From: Bacillus_BD oryzisoli_A
Lineage (GTDB): Bacteria; Bacillota; Bacilli; Bacillales; Cytobacillaceae
Length of the DNA: 64,000 nt
Direction: 5' to 3'
NCBI RefSeq assembly: GCF_043641075.1
Contig: NZ_JBHZRC010000008.1
Span: 124,001 to 188,000, forward strand
A program made the position numbers and the translations under genes. Below, in pieces: positions 60,660 to 64,000 of the stretch. Positions within the stretch are counted from its first letter, which is position 1. Each line of letters begins with the position of its first letter. Below the pieces are notes generated by a model. That model saw only the letters and a list, made by a program, of their open reading frames with translations. It was not told the DNA's origin and did not search any database.

Positions 60660-61619
60660 ATGATGGAAGAAAAATGGCTGGTTGGTGTTGATTTAGGCGG
60701 GACCACTATTAAAATGGCGTTTATTAGTATGGATGGCGAGATTAAGCACAGCTGGGAAATTGCTACGGATACTAGCGAAAAGGGGAGGCAAATTCCTGCA
60801 TCAATCTCGAGATCAATTGATGAAAAGCTAGCTGAATTCATGAAGACAAAGGATCGGTTGATCGGGATTGGAATTGGCGCTCCAGGGCCGGTAAATGAGG
60901 ATGACGGCTCACTTGAGGTTGCTGTTAACTTAGGCTGGGAGAACTTCCCGCTGCAGGAAATCCTTGAGCGTGAAACCTCTTTGCCAGTGGCTGTAGAAAA
61001 TGATGCCAATGTAGCTGCCCTTGGTGAAATGTGGAAAGGTGCTGGTAACGGGGCGAAAAACCTGTTATGTGTCACATTAGGTACAGGCGTCGGCGGCGGG
61101 ATCATTGTGAATGGGGAAATCGTGCATGGAACAAATGGTGCCGGCGGTGAAATTGGCCATATTACATCTGTTCCAATTGGAGGCGCACCATGTAATTGTG
61201 GGAAAAAAGGCTGCTTAGAGACGATAGCATCCGCAACAGGCATTGTCCGTCTCGCAAAGGAAGAGCTTCTTACTGCTTCAGAGGACAGTCTATTAAGAGA
61301 TTATAAGGGAATCACAGCCAAACTAGTATTTGATGCAGCAAAGGAAGGCGATAAGCTTGCCAACCGTGTGATTGAACAGGTTGTCTTCCACTTAGGCCTA
61401 GCCTTAGCCAATTTAGCGAATGGATTAAACCCCGAAAAAATTGTCATCGGAGGCGGTGTTTCAAAAGCAGGCGGAGCATTACTAGAGCCGTTAAAAACAG
61501 CCTTTACACCATTTGCCTTCCCAAGAGTAGCCCAAGGAGTAGAAATAGTCCCAGCCACACTCGGCAACCAAGCAGGCGTCATCGGAGCAGCCTGGCTCGC
61601 AAAACAAAAACTAAGCTGA
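60660..61619 (+). CDS. glcK: ROK family glucokinase
   Basis: A 319-residue ROK kinase: ATP-binding LVGVDLGGTTIKMAF, GIGAPGPVN, LGTGVGGGIIVNG, the ROK signature GAGGEIGH and the zinc site CNCGKKGCLE. It phosphorylates glucose freed by the alpha-glucosidase, which fits the operon. Starts at 60660 or 60663 after AAAGGGGGA. A run of GGAAGC-type repeats follows the stop. Confidence 0.92.
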   Translation: MMEEKWLVGVDLGGTTIKMAFISMDGEIKHSWEIATDTSEKGRQIPASISRSIDEKLAEFMKTKDRLIGIGIGAPGPVNEDDGSLEVAVNLGWENFPLQEILERETSLPVAVENDANVAALGEMWKGAGNGAKNLLCVTLGTGVGGGIIVNGEIVHGTNGAGGEIGHITSVPIGGAPCNCGKKGCLETIASATGIVRLAKEELLTASEDSLLRDYKGITAKLVFDAAKEGDKLANRVIEQVVFHLGLALANLANGLNPEKIVIGGGVSKAGGALLEPLKTAFTPFAFPRVAQGVEIVPATLGNQAGVIGAAWLAKQKLS

Positions 61620-61623
61620 AACA

Positions 61624-61767
61624 GAAGAAGCAGGAGGAGGGTTCCCATTGAAGCAGGGGGACGGTTCTCTTGCTTCTTTTTCATCTCACCCGGAAGCAGG
61701 GGGACGGTTCTCCTGCTTCCTTTTCATTTCAATAGGAAGCGGAAGAACCGTCCCCCCGCTTTTTTTA
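61624..61767. repeat. Cluster of four GGAAGC-type palindromic repeats
   Basis: A truncated copy (61624-61646), forward copies (61650-61676, 61692-61720) and an inverted copy with T-run (61735-61767) follow glcK. The last forms a good terminator. Confidence 0.85.
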
Positions 61768-61883
61768 TTCATATGCCGTCCAAGGAAATCATAAGAATTC
61801 TTATAGAATGGTGGAAGGGGATAAACGGAGGTTTGTAGAAATACAGATGTACGTAAAGGGTTTTCGGTCAGGGGGGATTTTGA

Positions 61884-62372
61884 ATGTCGTGGTTTACATT
61901 TTGGATGATTGTGATTAATACAAGCTTTTGGTTAATCTGCTGCTTTGGTACAGCCTGGTTGGTCCACAGGGTATTACCGAGCTCGATATACGAAAAAATC
62001 AACTGGCTTTTTAAAGAAAGGTCATTTGAAAAGCGCTTTTATCAGATGATTTTTCTTCCCAAATGGAAGGATAAGCTGCCTGAATGGGGGAAAGTATGGA
62101 ATTTTGAAAAAAGTCATTTGAAACAGGAACTAAATTTAGACTATGTGAATCGATTTATTCTTGAGACCTATCGTGCAGAAATCGGCCATATTGGTATGGC
62201 AGTATTGGGGTTTGCGTGTGTATTGGCTAATCCACGTGATTATGCTCAAATGGCTATTATTTGTTCAATCCTGAATGTGGTGGTTCAAATCCCGTTTTGT
62301 TTAATACAGAGATATAACAGACCCCGGCTGGTTCGTTTAAAAGTAAGGTTTGAGAAGAGAGGTCTACAATAA
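61884..62372 (+). CDS. CrtO-like glycosyl-4,4'-diaponeurosporenoate acyltransferase family protein
   Basis: The 162-residue membrane protein has helices near residues 5-28, 95-112 and 120-140, with ERSFEKRFYQ, LPKWKDKLPEWG, TYRAEIGHIG and a final PFCLIQRYNRPRL. The FEKR, WKDKLP and QRYNRPR motifs fit the CrtO acyltransferase family, which adds a fatty acid to a carotenoid sugar in staphyloxanthin-like pigments. No other crt gene is near. The ATG follows AGGGGGG. A 20-bp terminator follows. Confidence 0.75.
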   Translation: MSWFTFWMIVINTSFWLICCFGTAWLVHRVLPSSIYEKINWLFKERSFEKRFYQMIFLPKWKDKLPEWGKVWNFEKSHLKQELNLDYVNRFILETYRAEIGHIGMAVLGFACVLANPRDYAQMAIICSILNVVVQIPFCLIQRYNRPRLVRLKVRFEKRGLQ

Positions 62373-62409
62373 ATAGAGCAGGAAGATTTAATTCATTCAA
62401 TTAACGAGT

Positions 62410-62466
62410 AAAAGGACCCTTCATATCTTAATCAAACGTTTGTTTAAGATATGAAGGGGTCCTTTT
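62410..62466. terminator. Strong bidirectional-looking terminator after the CrtO-like gene
   Basis: AAAAGGACCCTTCATATCTT pairs with its complement at 62445-62466, with A and T ends on both sides. Confidence 0.9.
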
Positions 62467-62500
62467 GAAAGTGAAGGGCTAACTCACTTTAGAAGAAAAA

Positions 62501-62562
62501 GAAGCAGGAGAACCGTCCCTCCGCTTCCAAAAAGGAAGCAATAGAACCGTCCCCCCGCTTCC
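62501..62562. repeat. Two GGAAGC-type repeats, one abutting the ppnP stop
   Basis: Inverted copies at 62501-62528 and 62534-62562. On the minus strand the second begins within the TAG stop of the nucleoside phosphorylase gene. Confidence 0.85.
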
Positions 62563-62882
62563 TATTCTTTTATATAAGAGCAGCAATAATCGGCCATTTG
62601 TTCGACTTTGACTTGGAATTTTGAGTTGGCAGGGACTTCAAACGAAGCTCCTTCACCGATTGTTTTCCAATCGTTTTCTCCAGGCAGCTTTACTGTCATC
62701 GACCCGCCGATGATTTCCATGATTTCTTTATCGGCGGTACCAAACTCGTACTCACCAGGAAGCATAAAGCCAAGTGTTACTTTTTCTCCGTTCGCTAAAT
62801 AAACGGTGCGGCTAGAAACCTTGCCGTCAAAATAGACGTTTGCTTTTTTCTCTACAGTTGCATTTTCAAATTTAATCGTCAT
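62562..62882 (-). CDS. ppnP: Pyrimidine/purine nucleoside phosphorylase PpnP (YaiE family)
   Basis: The 106-residue cupin-fold protein has KANVYFDGKVSSRTV, KVTLGFMLPGEYEFGTADKE, EIMEIIGGSMTVKLPG and SFEVPANSKFQVKVEQMADY, all typical of PpnP (formerly DUF1255). It cleaves nucleosides with phosphate to base and ribose-1-phosphate. The start follows AAGGTGAGGAG, 15 bases after the proC stop, so it is in one operon with it. Confidence 0.92.
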   Translation of the reverse strand: MTIKFENATVEKKANVYFDGKVSSRTVYLANGEKVTLGFMLPGEYEFGTADKEIMEIIGGSMTVKLPGENDWKTIGEGASFEVPANSKFQVKVEQMADYCCSYIKE

Positions 62883-62897
62883 GTCAGACTCCTCACC

Positions 62898-63698
62898 TTA
62901 TAATGTTCTACTTTTCTCAGTGGCCGCAACAACGGCATTCATAACGGCAGCACGGAAGCGATCATTTTCTAAGCTTTTTACACCGGCAATCGTTGTTCCG
63001 CCTGGAGAGGAGACCATGTCTTTTAGTTCGCCTGGATGCTTGCCTGTTTCGAGAACCACTTTGGCAGAGCCCAAAACTGTTTGAGCAGCAAACTTATAGG
63101 CACTGGCACGTGACATTCCTTCCGCTACAGCACCGTCAGCCAATGCTTCAATAAACATATAGACAAATGCCGGACCGGAGCCGCTTAATCCTGTAACGAC
63201 ATCCATTAAATAGTCCCCAACCACTTCGGCTTCCCCAAAACTATTGAAAATCGCTAATAATTCTGCTTGCTCAACCTTGGTCACGAAAGAATTACATGAG
63301 AGCGCAGACATTCCTTCGCCTACTAAAGCCGGCGTATTCGGCATTACACGAACAATCTTTGCTTTTTCCGGCACATTGGCGCTCAATCTTTCAAGCGTCA
63401 CGCCCGCTGCGATGGATACGATGATTTTATCAGCAGTAATTTCATCCTTAACCGTCGTAAGTACTTCTGCAATATGGTTTGGTTTTACTGCTAGAATAAT
63501 AATATCTGCTTTTTGCACGACTTCCTTTTCGCTGGAAGTGGTGGTTACACCTAATTCCGTTTGTACAGCATCTAGAGATGGCGGATAAACATCATAGACA
63601 ACGATATCCTGTGCTGACGCAATTTCCGCCTTAATGATTCCATTCATAATGGCCTTTCCCATATTTCCTGCTCCAACAAATCCAATTGTCTTGCTCAT
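62898..63698 (-). CDS. proC: Pyrroline-5-carboxylate reductase
   Basis: A 266-residue P5C reductase: N-terminal Rossmann GFVGAGNMGKAIMNGI, VRVMPNTPALVGEGMSAL, TGLSGSGPAFVYMFIEALAD and ELKDMVSSPGGTTIAGV, the family signature at the C-terminal dimer domain. It makes proline from P5C with NAD(P)H in the cytosol. Length and motifs are normal. The start follows AGGTGC. Bacillus genomes carry several proC-type genes (proG, proH, proI); which one this is cannot be told. Confidence 0.95.
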   Translation of the reverse strand: MSKTIGFVGAGNMGKAIMNGIIKAEIASAQDIVVYDVYPPSLDAVQTELGVTTTSSEKEVVQKADIIILAVKPNHIAEVLTTVKDEITADKIIVSIAAGVTLERLSANVPEKAKIVRVMPNTPALVGEGMSALSCNSFVTKVEQAELLAIFNSFGEAEVVGDYLMDVVTGLSGSGPAFVYMFIEALADGAVAEGMSRASAYKFAAQTVLGSAKVVLETGKHPGELKDMVSSPGGTTIAGVKSLENDRFRAAVMNAVVAATEKSRTL

Positions 63699-63796
63699 GT
63701 TTGCACCTGTCTTTCTTTTTATAAAATAATCCTACCAATACTATAACCTTTTCTAACTTCTGAATATAGATATTTTTCACATAAACTGTTCACAAG

Positions 63797-63830
63797 AAAG
63801 AAGCCGCCGAAAGGACAGCTTCTTTACTAA
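63797..63830. terminator. Terminator between the glycyl radical enzyme and proC
   Basis: AAAGAAGC/GCTTCTTT hairpin (63797-63825). On the minus strand it follows the glycyl radical enzyme stop. Confidence 0.6.
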
Positions 63831-63850
63831 GGCAAATCTTCATTCTTATT

Positions 63851-64000
63851 CTAATAATCACCAAAGCTCTGTTCTGTACGGAAGATAATCTCATCCTGCA
63901 GCGCTTTTTCTAAGTTGTGGAAATAATCGCTGTAGCCGGCAACCCGGACAATCAGGTTAGGGTATTGCTCCGGAAACTGTTGGGCCTTCAGTAATGTTTC
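63851..64000 (-). CDS. Glycyl radical enzyme, C-terminal end (partial)
   Basis: The last 49 codons read LIVRVAGYSDYFHNLEKALQ and IIFRTEQSF before a TAG stop. RVAGYSD is the glycyl-radical motif (the radical Gly is in VAGYS), as in PFL-like, glycerol or choline-type dehydratases. Such enzymes work without oxygen and need a radical-SAM activase. The rest of the gene lies outside the window, so the substrate class cannot be told. Confidence 0.85.
   Translation of the reverse strand, partial: ETLLKAQQFPEQYPNLIVRVAGYSDYFHNLEKALQDEIIFRTEQSFGDY

Noticed and set aside
60629..61243. 204-residue minus-strand ORF opposite glcK
   Set aside because: It is antisense to a clear ROK kinase with every motif in place, and has no ribosome site.

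Overview
The window looks like chromosomal DNA from a low-GC, spore-forming, competent member of the Bacillaceae. I see strong AGGAGG-type ribosome binding sites, a comK-like gene, a 59-residue Spo0E-type phosphatase, a YvrJ/DUF2922/DUF1659/sigma-factor cluster and two DUF3231 proteins. The genus cannot be fixed from the sequence alone; a Bacillus/Neobacillus-type organism is the best guess. No rRNA, tRNA, CRISPR array, transposase or phage module was recognised.

Layout. (1) 0.1-14.8 kb: a mixed chromosomal region with a stand-alone PurC-like enzyme, BrnQ, an orphan soluble histidine kinase, two DUF3231 proteins, a Lin0512 protein, a CynX-type MFS, a glutaredoxin, a MarR/MFS pair, Spo0E, an SDR and ComK. 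(2) 14.9-52.0 kb: a catabolic island of about 37 kb. It encodes a flavin reductase, two divergent M19 'dipeptidases', two complete TRAP transporters, an opine-dehydrogenase-like enzyme, a 3-hydroxyacyl-CoA-dehydrogenase-like enzyme, an SDR, a GC-rich IacA-like flavoenzyme, a class II aldolase, an LLM flavoprotein, two V4R/PucR regulators, an MHS transporter, a thiolase plus DUF35 pair, two CaiB/BaiF CoA-transferases, two Rieske oxygenases, an amidase, a VOC protein, a catechol 2,3-dioxygenase-like enzyme and a 2Fe-2S ferredoxin. (3) 52.1-54.5 kb: a minus-strand sigma factor cluster with YvrJ, DUF2922 and DUF1659. (4) 54.7-61.6 kb: an alpha-glucoside PTS operon with alpha-glucosidase, EIICB, an EEP-family hydrolase, EIIA, a LacI regulator and a ROK glucokinase, with two matching LacI-type operators. 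(5) 61.9-64.0 kb: a CrtO-like acyltransferase, PpnP, pyrroline-5-carboxylate reductase, and the 3' end of a glycyl radical enzyme.

How the island may work (inference). TRAP and MHS carriers import an organic acid. CoA-transferases, thiolase/DUF35 and dehydrogenases process side chains. Flavin- and Rieske-type oxygenases attack an aromatic or N-heteroaromatic ring, and the extradiol dioxygenase opens a catechol. Several members match types found in iac (indole-3-acetate) clusters, but the full set does not match any pathway I know. A palindromic element, consensus near AATWTTCAGAATATT, lies upstream of at least seven island transcription units and is a candidate operator for the two V4R/PucR regulators.

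About 26 copies of a roughly 28-bp palindromic repeat (GGGACGGTTCT core between GGAAGC and GCTTCC arms) are scattered through both flanks, and I found none between 14.76 and 50.09 kb. Some copies act as gene ends, one encodes the tail of the ferredoxin, and a decayed copy may lie inside the PTS EIICB linker.
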